A stretch of DNA of 34,479 nucleotides from an uncultured Pelagibacteraceae bacterium (GCA_902561015.1 CACENB010000009.1:1-34479), one strand, 5' to 3'; positions 24,490 to 33,116 are shown, counted from the first letter of the stretch. Program-made: numbers and translations. The notes: generated from the sequence alone by a model not told the origin.

Positions 24490-25245
24490 CTAAATTCTAA
24501 CAGGAATTCCTTTTGAGTCCAAATATTCCTTAGCCTCGCGCACTGAATGTTTTCCATAGTGAAATATTGAGGCTGCTAAAACTGCACTTGCATTTCCTAA
24601 CTTAATTCCATCAACCAAATGATCTAGATTACCAACACCTCCTGAGGCAATTAAAGGTATGTTTACTTTTAATGCGATTTTATTCATCAAATCCACGTCA
24701 TAACCTATTTGTGTTCCATCTCTATCCATTGATGTTACAAGTAATTCTCCTGCCCCACTATCTTCCATTTTTTTGGCATACTCTAACGCATCAATTCCAC
24801 TATTATTTCTTCCCCCATGTGTAAAGACTTCCCACTTATTTCCATTTTTTTTTGCATCAATAGCTACAACAATGCATTGGGATCCAAACTTTTTTGAACT
24901 ATCTAAAACAACTTTAGGATTTTCAACAGCTGCAGTATTAATAGATACTTTATCGGCACCACAATTTAATAATTTATTGATATCATCTATACTTCTTACT
25001 CCTCCACCAACAGTTAGGGGGACAAAACATTTTTTTGATGTTCTCTCAACTACATCATAAATTGTATCTCTATTTTCGTTTGAAGCAGTAATATCTAAAA
25101 AACATATTTCATCTGCTCCGCCATCAGAGTAAATTTTTGCTTGCTCAACAGGATCTCCTGCATCCTTTAAATCTACAAAGTTTATACCTTTTACAACACG
25201 CCCGTTCTTTACATCTAAACACGGAATAATTCTGTTTTTAAGCAT
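24490..25245 (-). CDS. hisF: Imidazole glycerol phosphate synthase subunit HisF
   Basis: HisF is the cyclase subunit that combines PRFAR with ammonia from HisH to give imidazole glycerol phosphate and AICAR. The 251-residue TIM barrel has both catalytic aspartates, Asp11 in [15 protein letters not shown] and Asp130 in VAIDAKKNG, plus TVGGGVRS (78-85) and ASGGVGN for phosphate binding. The start overlaps the hisA stop by eight bases (ATGCTTAA), so its translation may depend on ribosomes finishing hisA; the frameshift in hisA could therefore affect it. Confidence 0.97.
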   Translation of the reverse strand: MLKNRIIPCLDVKNGRVVKGINFVDLKDAGDPVEQAKIYSDGGADEICFLDITASNENRDTIYDVVERTSKKCFVPLTVGGGVRSIDDINKLLNCGADKVSINTAAVENPKVVLDSSKKFGSQCIVVAIDAKKNGNKWEVFTHGGRNNSGIDALEYAKKMEDSGAGELLVTSMDRDGTQIGYDVDLMNKIALKVNIPLIASGGVGNLDHLVDGIKLGNASAVLAASIFHYGKHSVREAKEYLDSKGIPVRI

Positions 25246-25955
25246 CTTCTTTTACCAATTCATCCAATTTAATATCACCATCATAGATGGCTTTACCGAC
25301 AATTATACCTTCAATATTATTTAAATTTTTTGCTTTTTTTATATCATCTATAGATGAAACGCCTCCAGATATAACTACAGGGCAATTGGATATTTCCGCG
25401 ACTTTAGATGTTTCATCAAAATTTGGACTTTGCTTCATACCATCCCTATTAATATCAGTAAAAATTAATCTACTAACACCATAGTCATTAACTTCTTTTA
25501 AATAATCTAAAGTTAATTGATTAGAATTTTCTCTCCATCCAGATATTGACAAATGACCATTTTTTGGCGTCCAAACCTAATGCAATTCTATTCAAAAATT
25601 TTTCACATGCATCTTTTAAAAAATTTTTATCTTTGATAGCGGCACTTCCCAAAATTACTTTTTCAACACCACCATCAATGTATTTTTTAATACTATCAAT
25701 ACTTCTAATTCCTCCACCTACCTCAACTTTTAAATTAAATTTACTAACTATATCCCTAATAGTATCTAAATTCACTGTTTTGCCAGTTAAAGCACCATCT
25801 AAATCAACTATGTGTAAATTCTTAAATCCATGATCTTTATATCTTCTAGCTTGTTCAACTGGAGACAGTTCATACTCAGTTTTATTATCAAAATCTCCTT
25901 TAACTAATCTTACACACTTTTTATCTTTAATATCTATTGCAGGAAATATTTTCAT
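25238..25955 (-). pseudogene. hisA: HisA (ProFAR isomerase), interrupted by a one-base frameshift
   Basis: HisA isomerises the aminoaldose ProFAR to the ketose PRFAR. The gene is in two frames. The first, from ATG 25955, encodes residues 1-131 correctly: Asp8 in FPAIDIKDKKCVRLVKGD, VEVGGGIRS, and Asp129 in GLDAK. The second continues from about 25558 with GHLSISGWRENS, DINRDGM and VISGGVSS to the stop at 25238. The break is a run of six A on the coding strand (six T at 25560-25565). With five, the frame reads LDAKNGHLSISGW and gives a normal 238-residue protein. All other residues look intact, so this is either a sequencing error, a very recent mutation, or a frame restored by slippage. In the literal sequence the first frame stops at 25521. 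Confidence 0.9.
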
Positions 25956-26582
25956 TTACAAATTTATAAAATTATCAATTATTTTTAATCCTATTTTATC
26001 ACTCTTTTCTGGGTGAAACTGAGTTCCAAAGATATTATCTTTTTCAACTGAACAAACTATATTTGAGGAATAATCTGTTGTTGCTGAAATCACATTTTTA
26101 TCCTCTGGAATAAATTCATAACTATGAACAAAATACATGTGTGAATTATTTTCTATATTTTTAAAAATTTTACTATCTTTGACAAAATTTACTTGATTCC
26201 AGCCGATATGAGGAAGTTTGAATTTTCCACCTCGATTATCTATTTTTGAAACTTTACCCGAAATCCATCCTAACCCCTTGGTTTCAGTTTCTTCATAGCC
26301 AATATCAGCAAACATTTGCAAACCTACACAAATACCAAGTAATGGTTTTTCGTTATTTATTGCAAATTCATTAAGAGTTTCTATTAAACCATCAATCTTA
26401 TTTAGAGCATCTACACAACTTCTAAATGAGCCCTGGCCTGGTAAAACTAATTTATCGCTTGATTTAATCTTACTTAAATCTGAAGTTACCTCAATATTCA
26501 CTTTATCTTTGGCAACTTCCTCAAATGAATTTATCACCGAGCTAATATTGCCCGAATTATAATCAACAATTGTGACTTTCAT
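25956..26582 (-). CDS. hisH: Imidazole glycerol phosphate synthase glutaminase subunit HisH
   Basis: HisH releases ammonia from glutamine and channels it to HisF. The 208-residue class I glutamine amidotransferase has its full triad: Cys85 in LLGICVGLQMF, His190 and Glu192 in GTQFHPEKS, plus the oxyanion-region PGQGSFRSC (48-56) and the N-terminal VDYNSGNISSV. It lies between hisB (five bases upstream) and hisA (adjoining), the usual alphaproteobacterial order. Confidence 0.97.
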   Translation of the reverse strand: MKVTIVDYNSGNISSVINSFEEVAKDKVNIEVTSDLSKIKSSDKLVLPGQGSFRSCVDALNKIDGLIETLNEFAINNEKPLLGICVGLQMFADIGYEETETKGLGWISGKVSKIDNRGGKFKLPHIGWNQVNFVKDSKIFKNIENNSHMYFVHSYEFIPEDKNVISATTDYSSNIVCSVEKDNIFGTQFHPEKSDKIGLKIIDNFINL

Positions 26583-26587
26583 TAAAC

Positions 26588-27178
26588 TTATAAAGAACCT
26601 TTTGTAGAAGGAATTGTTTTTTTATTCCTAGGGTCTATTTCTAATGCAGCTCGTAAAGATCTTGCTAAACCTTTGAAGCAAGACTCTATTATGTGGTGAC
26701 TGTTATCACCATAAATATTCTCGACGTGTAAAGTAATTCCAGCTGCCTGTGAAAATGCTTGAAACCATTCTTTAAAAAGTTCAGTATCCATTTCCCCTAG
26801 TTTTTCTACTTTAAGATTAACATTCCAAATCAAGTAAGGTCTATTAGAAATATCAAGAGCTACACGAGATAAGGTTTCATCCATAGGTATCATCGCATGG
26901 GCATATCTTCTGATGCCAACAGATTTTTTTAAGGCTTTCTTTAAAGCCTCACCGATTGCAATACCAGTATCTTCAGTTGTGTGGTGAAGATCTATATGAG
27001 TATCCCCTTTGGCTTTGATATTCATGTCAATAGAGGAATGTTTAGACAACTGTTCTAGCATATGATCTAAGAAACCTATGCCTGTATCTATTTTATATTT
27101 TCCTTTTCCATCAATATTCAAATCAACACTGATGCTAGTCTCTTTAGTTTTTCGACTAATTTTACCTTTACGCTTCAT
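26588..27178 (-). CDS. hisB: Imidazoleglycerol-phosphate dehydratase HisB
   Basis: HisB dehydrates imidazole glycerol phosphate to imidazole acetol phosphate. The 196-residue monofunctional enzyme shows [13 protein letters not shown] (35-47), [15 protein letters not shown] (65-79), and [16 protein letters not shown] (161-176), whose histidines and glutamates bind the two manganese ions. There is no fused histidinol phosphatase, unlike the enteric version. It is the first gene of the run and is divergent from hslV across 91 bases that hold candidate promoters for both directions. Confidence 0.97.
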   Translation of the reverse strand: MKRKGKISRKTKETSISVDLNIDGKGKYKIDTGIGFLDHMLEQLSKHSSIDMNIKAKGDTHIDLHHTTEDTGIAIGEALKKALKKSVGIRRYAHAMIPMDETLSRVALDISNRPYLIWNVNLKVEKLGEMDTELFKEWFQAFSQAAGITLHVENIYGDNSHHIIESCFKGLARSLRAALEIDPRNKKTIPSTKGSL

Positions 27179-27189
27179 AATTAAAAAGA

Positions 27190-27218
27190 GGTATACATAT
27201 ATTATTCAATTATGGCAA
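27190..27218 (-). promoter_or_regulatory. Candidate housekeeping promoter of the histidine operon
   Basis: On the minus strand, TTGCCA (27218-27213; 5 of 6 to consensus) and TATACC (27195-27190; 4 of 6) are separated by 17 bases. The predicted start is about five bases before the hisB ATG at 27178, so the leader would be very short and there is no room for a his attenuator or leader peptide. Confidence 0.45.
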
Positions 27219-27234
27219 TAATACTAAACCTGGC

Positions 27235-27263
27235 CTTGAAGTATTTAATTTAGTATCCATTTA
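27235..27263 (+). promoter_or_regulatory. Candidate RpoH (sigma-32) heat-shock promoter of hslVU
   Basis: CTTGAA at 27235-27240 is followed after 14 bases by ATCCATTTA at 27255-27263, a 7 of 9 match to the sigma-32 -10 region CCCCATTTA. hslVU is a classic RpoH target. The predicted start falls at about 27268-27270, at the hslV ATG, so the transcript would be nearly leaderless; only a weak ribosome site is visible. Confidence 0.5.
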
Positions 27264-27269
27264 TAAGAT

Positions 27270-27785
27270 ATGACAACAATAGTATTAGTTAGAAAAAATG
27301 AAGAAGTAGTAGTTGCAGGTGACGGACAGGTAAGCATGGGAAATACAGTTGTGAAAAGTACCGCCTCAAAAGTTAGAAAAATTGATAAAAGAGGTGTCGT
27401 AGCAGGATTTGCAGGATCTACAGCAGATGCTTTAACATTGTTTGAAAGACTGGAAGCAAAATTGGAAAAACATGCAGGAAATTTATCCAGAGCAGCAGTA
27501 GAGTTAGCAAAAGATTGGCGAACAGACAAATATTTAAGAAGGCTTGAAGCTTTAATGGCAATAGGTGATAAAGAAAACAGTTATATAATTTCAGGTACAG
27601 GAGATGTTTTGGAGCCTGAGGGAGATGTTATTGGGATTGGCTCAGGTGGAAATTATGCCCTAGCAGCAGGAAAAGTTTTAATTGGAACTGAGATGAATGC
27701 TGAGCAAGTTGCAAAAAAAGCTATAGAGGTCGCAGCAGAAATTTGTGTTTTTACAAACAATAATGTTAAAATTGAAAAAATATAA
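27270..27785 (+). CDS. hslV: ATP-dependent protease peptidase subunit HslV (ClpQ)
   Basis: HslV is the proteolytic core, a dodecamer that works with the HslU unfoldase. The 171-residue product starts [10 protein letters not shown]; removal of Met exposes the catalytic Thr2, as in the family, and this fixes the start at ATG 27270. Other landmarks are [11 protein letters not shown] (16-26), the [15 protein letters not shown] segment, [13 protein letters not shown], and [12 protein letters not shown]. It is divergent from hisB, and its stop overlaps the hslU start by one base (TAATG). Confidence 0.97.
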   Translation: MTTIVLVRKNEEVVVAGDGQVSMGNTVVKSTASKVRKIDKRGVVAGFAGSTADALTLFERLEAKLEKHAGNLSRAAVELAKDWRTDKYLRRLEALMAIGDKENSYIISGTGDVLEPEGDVIGIGSGGNYALAAGKVLIGTEMNAEQVAKKAIEVAAEICVFTNNNVKIEKI

Positions 27786-29158
27786 TGGATAAATCAAACG
27801 TTACACAACTTCACCCAACAGATAAAAAAGATTCAAAAGAAGAGTTTTTAGGTAGTTCACTTTCACCAAGAGAAATTGTATCTGAATTAGATAGATTTGT
27901 TGTTGGACAGAATAAAGCAAAAAAAGCAGTTGCAGTTGCCTTAAGAAATAGATGGAGAAGACAAGCTCTTAAAGGTGAAATGAAGAATGAAGTTTTACCT
28001 AAAAATATTTTAATGATTGGTCCAACCGGAGTGGGAAAAACTGAAATATCAAGAAGATTATCAAAACTAGCTGAAGCTCCTTTTGTTAAAGTTGAAGCAA
28101 CAAGATTTACAGAAGTAGGTTATGTTGGAAGAGATGTCGAACAGATAGTCAGAGATTTGGTTGAGATAGCCATTTCAATGGAAAAAATTAAAAAAAGAAA
28201 AGAAGTGAAAACAAAAGCACAAAAACTTGCTGAAGAAAAAGTTTTAGATGCTTTGGTTGGAAAAAAAGCAAGTGCAGCAACTAGGGAAAGTTTCAGACAA
28301 AGATTAAGAAATGGTGATCTAGATGATAATGAAATTGAAATTGCTGTTAGTGACACAGGGTCCAATTCTACCTCTTTTGAAATACCAGGAATGCCTGGAG
28401 CTAATGTTGGGATGATTAACATTGGTGAAATGCTTGGAAAATCTATGGGTGCTAAAGAAAAAAAGAAAAAAATGACTGTAAAAGAGTCTCATGAAATTTT
28501 AATAAATGATGAGTCTGACAAGTTAATTGAACAAGATAAAATTATTAAAGCTGCAAAAATTTCAACTGAAAATAATGGTATAGTTTTTTTAGATGAAATT
28601 GATAAGATTTCTGGGAGAACAGACAGAGTTGGTGGTGATGTATCTAGAGAAGGTGTGCAACGAGACTTGTTGCCCTTAATAGAGGGAACAACAGTAAATA
28701 CTAAATACGGTCCGATCAAAACAGATCACATTTTATTCATTGCCTCTGGTGCTTTTCAACTTGCTAAACCATCAGATTTATTACCAGAATTACAGGGACG
28801 ATTGCCTATAAGAGTTGAACTAGAGGCTTTAACTAGCGAAGATTTTAAAAGAATTTTAAAAGAACCGGATTACAGTTTGATTAAACAATATGTTGCTCTG
28901 CTGAAAACTGAGAATGTTGAATTAGAGTTTTCTGAGGATGGTATAGATGCAATAGCTAACATTGCTTCAGAGGTTAATGCAACTGTTGAAAATATTGGAG
29001 CAAGGAGATTGCATACAATTATTGAAAAAATTTTGGATGAGATTAGCTTTACTGCAACAGACAGATCTGGGGAAAAAATTACCATTGATAAAGACTATAT
29101 AAATAAAAATTTGGATAATCTTGTAAAAGATACTGATTTATCAAAATTTATATTATAA
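27785..29158 (+). CDS. hslU: ATP-dependent protease ATPase subunit HslU (ClpY)
   Basis: HslU is the AAA+ hexamer that unfolds substrates for HslV. The 457-residue protein has [17 protein letters not shown] (26-42), Walker A GPTGVGKT (79-86), the pore-loop region [13 protein letters not shown], the inserted I-domain (roughly 115-245), Walker B FLDEID (268-273), and sensor-2 [18 protein letters not shown] near residue 400. It has about 20 residues more at the N-terminus than E. coli HslU, rich in polar residues. The 3' end overlaps the convergent sulfotransferase gene by six bases. Confidence 0.97.
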   Translation: MDKSNVTQLHPTDKKDSKEEFLGSSLSPREIVSELDRFVVGQNKAKKAVAVALRNRWRRQALKGEMKNEVLPKNILMIGPTGVGKTEISRRLSKLAEAPFVKVEATRFTEVGYVGRDVEQIVRDLVEIAISMEKIKKRKEVKTKAQKLAEEKVLDALVGKKASAATRESFRQRLRNGDLDDNEIEIAVSDTGSNSTSFEIPGMPGANVGMINIGEMLGKSMGAKEKKKKMTVKESHEILINDESDKLIEQDKIIKAAKISTENNGIVFLDEIDKISGRTDRVGGDVSREGVQRDLLPLIEGTTVNTKYGPIKTDHILFIASGAFQLAKPSDLLPELQGRLPIRVELEALTSEDFKRILKEPDYSLIKQYVALLKTENVELEFSEDGIDAIANIASEVNATVENIGARRLHTIIEKILDEISFTATDRSGEKITIDKDYINKNLDNLVKDTDLSKFIL

Positions 29159-29986
29159 ATAACCTAAATCTTGCATCTCATTTTTAAAACTAATTTCAAT
29201 ATCATCTTTTGTTTTCTTATCTAATATATTCTGCCAATCATTTTTAGCTCCTAAATAAAAAAATTTAATAGAGTTTTTTGGAGACTCTTTAAATCCATTT
29301 AATTCCTCTTGTTTTTTTAAATTATCAAATCTAGTATTTTCTATAGCTTTAAGAATATTTTTTTCATTAAATTTAAATTCTGAAATTTTTTCTATAAACG
29401 AAGTTATTTTTGTAAATTCACGAACAGGGTCTTTAATTAAATCTTCATATTTTATTAATACATATTTACTTTTTAAGCCACCAAGGTTTTTCCACGATTT
29501 ATAATGTAATTTCCAAGATGAAACTATGGTTGGCAAGTCCTCTTCTTTTTTAGATCCTATTTTTCCAAGAATCTTATTTTCATCCTTTATAAAATCTAAA
29601 GCCTCTTCATAAGTTTGATAATTATAGTGATTTTTAATTGAAGTTACCACGTTTCTTGGATCTCTGACAATATGTATAATCCCTAAAGTATTTTCATTAT
29701 CTGTAAATCGATGTTGTCCAAGTTTCCATAATCCATTGTGTGTTTTAAAAAATTTAATTTTATTATCTAAATTTAATTTTGATTGAGCATAATTACAGTT
29801 CTGAATAAACTCTTTTACATCATCAACATTATTTGTTATTTCATTAAAATACTTTCGAGCTGGAAATTGTCCTAACTTAATATCATTAATATTTACAGAT
29901 GTATCTGAGGTAAATACTAATGAATTTAAAAACAATCTAACCCAAGTATTTCCACTTTTAGGGTAGGATGCTAACCAAATTATCAT
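29153..29986 (-). CDS. Sulfotransferase domain protein
   Basis: The 277-residue protein has the PAPS-binding signature of cytosolic-type sulfotransferases: the 5'-phosphosulfate loop [11 protein letters not shown] (7-17), KTHNG (81-85) at the position where a catalytic histidine is expected, and the 3'-phosphate motif [10 protein letters not shown] (107-116, with Arg108 and Ser116). The C-terminal [11 protein letters not shown] matches the third PAPS-binding region. The acceptor could be a lipid, glycan or small alcohol and cannot be told from sequence. It begins nine bases upstream-side of the Smr gene's end on the same strand and overlaps hslU at its 3' end. Confidence 0.88.
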   Translation of the reverse strand: MIIWLASYPKSGNTWVRLFLNSLVFTSDTSVNINDIKLGQFPARKYFNEITNNVDDVKEFIQNCNYAQSKLNLDNKIKFFKTHNGLWKLGQHRFTDNENTLGIIHIVRDPRNVVTSIKNHYNYQTYEEALDFIKDENKILGKIGSKKEEDLPTIVSSWKLHYKSWKNLGGLKSKYVLIKYEDLIKDPVREFTKITSFIEKISEFKFNEKNILKAIENTRFDNLKKQEELNGFKESPKNSIKFFYLGAKNDWQNILDKKTKDDIEISFKNEMQDLGYL

Positions 29987-29995
29987 ATGACTGAG

Positions 29996-30403
29996 TTATT
30001 TTTTAAGAAAAATATAAAAAGCACCGCTTCCCCCATCCTTAACATCTGCATCTTTTATTTCATTAATTAATTTCATTAATTCGGAATCTTTTTTTACATA
30101 TTCAGGCAAAGAATATTTTAAAATACTCAGGTCTTTTGATGTATAGGGATTTTTTTCATTATCTGAGTGCATACCTTTTCCTGTAACAACAACTAATTTT
30201 CTAACACCATTTTTATAAGAGTCTTTAATTAGTTTATTTATTCTTTTGTTCGCCTCATCTAATGAAAAACCATGGAAATCAAAATATTTTGTATTTTTAA
30301 TTTTTTTTTTATAACTTGATAAGTCTTTGTTCGGTAGAGAGTCCTTTTTAGTTAAAAAGTCTTCCCAATCTTTTTTATCTTTCTTTGAAATTTTCGTAAT
30401 CAA
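29996..30403 (-). CDS. Smr domain protein
   Basis: The 135-residue protein has a charged N-terminal part (1-38) and an Smr domain with DFHGFSLDEANKRI (42-55, the LDxHG-type motif) and VVTGKGMHS (72-80, equivalent to the HGKG/TGxG motif), ending GGSGAFYIFLKK. Stand-alone Smr proteins include nicking endonucleases such as E. coli SmrA/SmrB, the latter cleaving mRNA at collided ribosomes. Whether this one cuts DNA or RNA is unknown. It directly follows the Tim44-like gene with no spacer. Confidence 0.9.
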   Translation of the reverse strand: MITKISKKDKKDWEDFLTKKDSLPNKDLSSYKKKIKNTKYFDFHGFSLDEANKRINKLIKDSYKNGVRKLVVVTGKGMHSDNEKNPYTSKDLSILKYSLPEYVKKDSELMKLINEIKDADVKDGGSGAFYIFLKK

Positions 30404-31000
30404 TTATGTTAAGGTATCAACAAGTTGCCAGTTTGGATTGTTTGATTTTGTATCTCTTGAGAATACCCAGGTATCGTAAATTTTTTTAATTGTCTCTGGA
30501 TCGCCTGAAACAATTTTTTTTTCTTTGTCTTTGATGCACGTTATTACTTCAGCAACAAAATCTACTGTAACTTTTAAAATAGAACCAATTTTGTTATGTT
30601 CTTTTATTTTTGCTGAATTGATACCGATAAATGTAATCTCAGCAAAATGTCCTCTTTTGCTTCTATCAATTAAAGCGGCTTTAAATTGAGAATAAATTTT
30701 TTCACTTAATAATGGTTTACTGTTTGTAATTTTATTATCTTGATCACTAAAGTCAGTGATTATAGTTTCATAAGCAATTTTAGCACCTTTTAAAAATTCT
30801 TTTTGAGCCTCTTCATCAAAATTTTCTTTAATATTAGTTTTATTCTCCGTCTGAGCTTTTTTTAAGATATTCTCAAATTGTGGGTTTATTTTGCCCTCAA
30901 AGCCTGTCCTCTTACCTAAAATTCCTCTTAATCTTAAAAAGATAAAACCGGCTATCATTGCTAAAAGAATGATATCTATGTATTCAAAACTGTAATTCAT
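30404..31000 (-). CDS. Tim44-like domain protein
   Basis: The 198-residue protein has an N-terminal membrane helix (about 9-24) followed by a basic patch, and a C-terminal Tim44-like domain (about 60-198) with FLKGAKIAYETIITDFSDQD, EITFIGINSAKI, TVDFVAEVI and DTWVFSRD. In mitochondria Tim44 tethers Hsp70 to the import channel; the bacterial relatives such as TimA are membrane-bound and are candidates for a pre-mitochondrial role or for inner-membrane protein handling. It is divergent from fxsA and secB, which fits a protein-export neighbourhood. The order is widespread in alphaproteobacteria. Confidence 0.92.
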   Translation of the reverse strand: MNYSFEYIDIILLAMIAGFIFLRLRGILGKRTGFEGKINPQFENILKKAQTENKTNIKENFDEEAQKEFLKGAKIAYETIITDFSDQDNKITNSKPLLSEKIYSQFKAALIDRSKRGHFAEITFIGINSAKIKEHNKIGSILKVTVDFVAEVITCIKDKEKKIVSGDPETIKKIYDTWVFSRDTKSNNPNWQLVDTLT

Positions 31001-31006
31001 TAGTTA

Positions 31007-31049
31007 ATAGTAATTACTATGTTGAAAAATTTCAACTAGCAATTAAATT
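31007..31049. promoter_or_regulatory. Two adjacent dyads and overlapping divergent promoters, Tim44-like/fxsA
   Basis: The 57-base gap holds a perfect 14-base palindrome, ATAGTAATTACTAT (31007-31020), immediately followed by the inverted repeat GTTGAAA-AA-TTTCAAC (31021-31036). The second dyad contains TTGAAA on both strands. For the minus strand TTGAAA (31035-31030) is 17 bases from TACTAT (31012-31007); for the plus strand TTGAAA (31022-31027) is 16 bases from TAAATT (31044-31049). Both predicted starts lie within a few bases of the respective ATG. The palindromes could instead, or also, be operators. Confidence 0.45.
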
Positions 31050-31057
31050 AAAGACAA

Positions 31058-31483
31058 ATGAACTCAGCTTTAATAGCCATAATACTAGTCCCGGTTATCG
31101 AAATTTACTTATTCATAAAAATTGGCTCTCAAATTGGAGCTTTAACTACAATAACATTAATATTTGTAACTGCTATACTTGGAATAATATATGCCAGATA
31201 CGAGGGTCTAAATACTCTTAAGTCTGCTTTTGTGCAGTTGATTAAGAATGAAATACCTGTTTATGAAATAATATCAGGAGCAGCAATAACTTTTGCTGCT
31301 CTATTACTAATTATTCCAGGCTTTGCCACAGATATAATTGGTTTTTTGCTAATATTTCCTTTTACAAGAAATCTCATTATAAAATATATGTCCCCAAAGT
31401 TCCAAACAAAAAAAAATACAGATGAAAATTTCATTGAAGGTGAATATGAGGATATAGAAAAAGAGGATGACAAAAAATTATAA
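31058..31483 (+). CDS. fxsA: FxsA family membrane protein
   Basis: The 141-residue protein has the FxsA layout: helices at about 3-21, 27-46 and 72-101 with IEIYLFIKIGSQIGALTTI (15-32) and LLLIIPGFATDIIGFLLIFPFTR (82-104), then an acidic soluble tail. FxsA in E. coli is known as a suppressor of F exclusion of phage T7; its general function is not settled. It overlaps the secB start by 17 bases, and it is divergent from the Tim44-like gene. Confidence 0.93.
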   Translation: MNSALIAIILVPVIEIYLFIKIGSQIGALTTITLIFVTAILGIIYARYEGLNTLKSAFVQLIKNEIPVYEIISGAAITFAALLLIIPGFATDIIGFLLIFPFTRNLIIKYMSPKFQTKKNTDENFIEGEYEDIEKEDDKKL

Positions 31484-31889
31484 AATCTTAGCAAAGTATA
31501 TTAAAGATATGTCAAGTGAAACTCCAGATGCAGAGACATATATGTATGTTAAGGATAATATTTCACGTTACCAGTTAGGAATAGATATAAATTCGAAAGC
31601 TATTAAAAGTAGATTAATAGAAATAGATACCTCTATAAAATTTCATGATAAAGAGGAGAATGTAAAGAAATCAATCTTTGAATTTGTTTATACATCTGTG
31701 GTGCAGGTTGATGAAAATCTGAAAGATAAGAAAGTTTTAGAAAAAATTGTTTTAGTTGATGTTCAGATGGAAATTTTTCCTGATATAGAAAAAACGCTAA
31801 TCAACTTACTTCATAATTCTGGTTACCCGGCTTTTAAAATTGAAAAAAAAATAGATTTTGAGGAATTATATAAAAAAAATTTTAGTTAA
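31467..31889 (+). CDS. secB: Protein-export chaperone SecB
   Basis: SecB holds preproteins unfolded and delivers them to SecA. The 140-residue protein starts with YKILAKYIKDMSSETPDAETY (5-25), matching the conserved beta-strand entry of the family. It continues with the VKKSIFEFVYTSVVQVDE strand, and ends with the NLLHNSGYPAFKIEKKIDFEELYKK pattern, which corresponds to the GxPP...IDF..LY C-terminus. The sequence is divergent, and the usual GYPP motif reads GYPA, but length, motif order and position beside dnaQ, coaE and aroE agree. The 17-base overlap with fxsA is longer than typical here. It converges with dnaQ, overlapping it by eight bases. Confidence 0.88.
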   Translation: MTKNYKILAKYIKDMSSETPDAETYMYVKDNISRYQLGIDINSKAIKSRLIEIDTSIKFHDKEENVKKSIFEFVYTSVVQVDENLKDKKVLEKIVLVDVQMEIFPDIEKTLINLLHNSGYPAFKIEKKIDFEELYKKNFS

Positions 31890-32547
31890 AAAAATTTTTT
31901 TTTATTTGTGTTTTTAAAAAATAGCTATGATTATTTAGTTCCTCTTCAGTTGGCTTTATAATTTTTTTAAAATAATTTATTTTTTTATTACTCTCTTGAT
32001 TGTTAATTTTCTCTTGAACACTAAAATCTAGGGTGGGTTCTTTTTGATCTATTAAATTTATATAAACTTTTGCCAACAAATCACAGTCTATTAATGCTGT
32101 GTGCTTTGTTCGTCTCGAATTATCAATTCTATATCTTTTACACAAAGCATCTAAATTTGAGGGAGACCCTGGAAATTTATCTCTAGCTAAAATTAATGTG
32201 TCTACTATCTCATTATTAATATTTTTTTTCCCCAAAATTTTTAATTCATTATTTAAATGAGATAAATCAAATTCAGCATTATGAATGATTAATCTTTTAT
32301 CATTTATGAAGTCTAAAAATTCATCTATAATTTCTGAAAACTTTTTTTGTTTTGAAAGAAACTCATCTGTATAACCATGGACCTCAAAAGCTTTATCAGA
32401 GACTTTTCTCTCTGGATTTAAATAACAATGAAATTTGTTTTTAGTAGGGATCAAATTATCAAGCTCAATACAACCTATTTCAACGATCCTATGACCTTCC
32501 TTAACGGATATACCAGTTGTTTCAGTATCTAAAACAATCTCTCTCAT
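31882..32547 (-). CDS. dnaQ: DNA polymerase III epsilon subunit (3'-5' proofreading exonuclease)
   Basis: The 221-residue protein is a DEDDh exonuclease: Asp7 and Glu9 in VLDTETTG, Asp94 in HNAEFDLSHL, and His149 with Asp154 in KHTALIDCDLL. GHRIVEIG (18-25) is the usual strand next to the first motif. The region after about 170 is polar and likely the flexible tail that contacts the polymerase alpha subunit. It overlaps coaE by four bases (ATGA) and is the last gene in the maf-aroE-coaE-dnaQ run. Confidence 0.96.
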   Translation of the reverse strand: MREIVLDTETTGISVKEGHRIVEIGCIELDNLIPTKNKFHCYLNPERKVSDKAFEVHGYTDEFLSKQKKFSEIIDEFLDFINDKRLIIHNAEFDLSHLNNELKILGKKNINNEIVDTLILARDKFPGSPSNLDALCKRYRIDNSRRTKHTALIDCDLLAKVYINLIDQKEPTLDFSVQEKINNQESNKKINYFKKIIKPTEEELNNHSYFLKTQIKKNFFN

Positions 32548-33116
32548 TTTAAAATTTTTTTTAAAATATTTTTAACATTTTTTCTTACAATTTTTTTTGT
32601 ATAAAAGTTCTCTATAATATAATGTGATTTTCTTTTTTTGTAATCAAGCGGAAGTTGAATTTCTTTAAATCTTTTTAAAATTTTATTATTAAATCCTTTT
32701 CTCTTAAGTAGTCTTTTTGAAATATCTGCCTTTTTTGCATCAACAAAAACTAAAATCATATCTTTATTTTTAATTTTGTTCTCTAACAGTAAAGGAATAT
32801 CTAAAATTACTAACTTTCTATTTTTATTTTTTGAAAGAAATAAATTCATTTTTTTTCTTATAAGCGGATGGACTATTTTGACAATTTTTTTTATATTATT
32901 CTTGTTGCTTAAAATCGCATTTGTTAATTCGGTTTTATTTGTTGGAAATGTTTTAATATATTTTGGTAATAATTTTTTTAATTTTAAAAAACAGACTCTG
33001 TTTTTTTTATAAATTTTAGCTACCTCGTTATCAGCATTAAACACTGGGTATCCAAATGATTTGGCTACAATGCTTTTACCAGATCCTATATCTCCTAAAA
33101 TTCCAATTCTAATCAT
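32544..33116 (-). CDS. coaE: Dephospho-CoA kinase
   Basis: CoaE phosphorylates the ribose 3'-OH of dephospho-CoA in the last step of CoA synthesis. The 190-residue protein has the P-loop GDIGSGKS (8-15), PVFNADNEVAKIY (24-36) with the catalytic Asp, HPLIRKK, and the LDIPLLLENK segment. The C-terminal part is very rich in lysine, asparagine and isoleucine, in line with AT-rich codon choice. It overlaps aroE by eight bases and dnaQ by four. Confidence 0.95.
   Translation of the reverse strand: MIRIGILGDIGSGKSIVAKSFGYPVFNADNEVAKIYKKNRVCFLKLKKLLPKYIKTFPTNKTELTNAILSNKNNIKKIVKIVHPLIRKKMNLFLSKNKNRKLVILDIPLLLENKIKNKDMILVFVDAKKADISKRLLKRKGFNNKILKRFKEIQLPLDYKKRKSHYIIENFYTKKIVRKNVKNILKKILK

Noticed and set aside
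24489..24557. Upstream extension of hisE into hisF
   Set aside because: The extra 23 residues lie in another frame of hisF and are not part of HisE; ATG 24488 fits both the family and the spacing.
25550..25570. Programmed frameshift in hisA as an established mechanism
   Set aside because: Six A is short for efficient slippage, and the correction would need a +1 shift; no stimulatory structure is apparent. A sequencing error is simpler, so I list it only as a possibility.
31870..31915. A/T-rich inverted run near the secB and dnaQ stops as a terminator
   Set aside because: The runs of A and T could pair, but there is no GC-rich stem, and similar A/T runs occur throughout the window.
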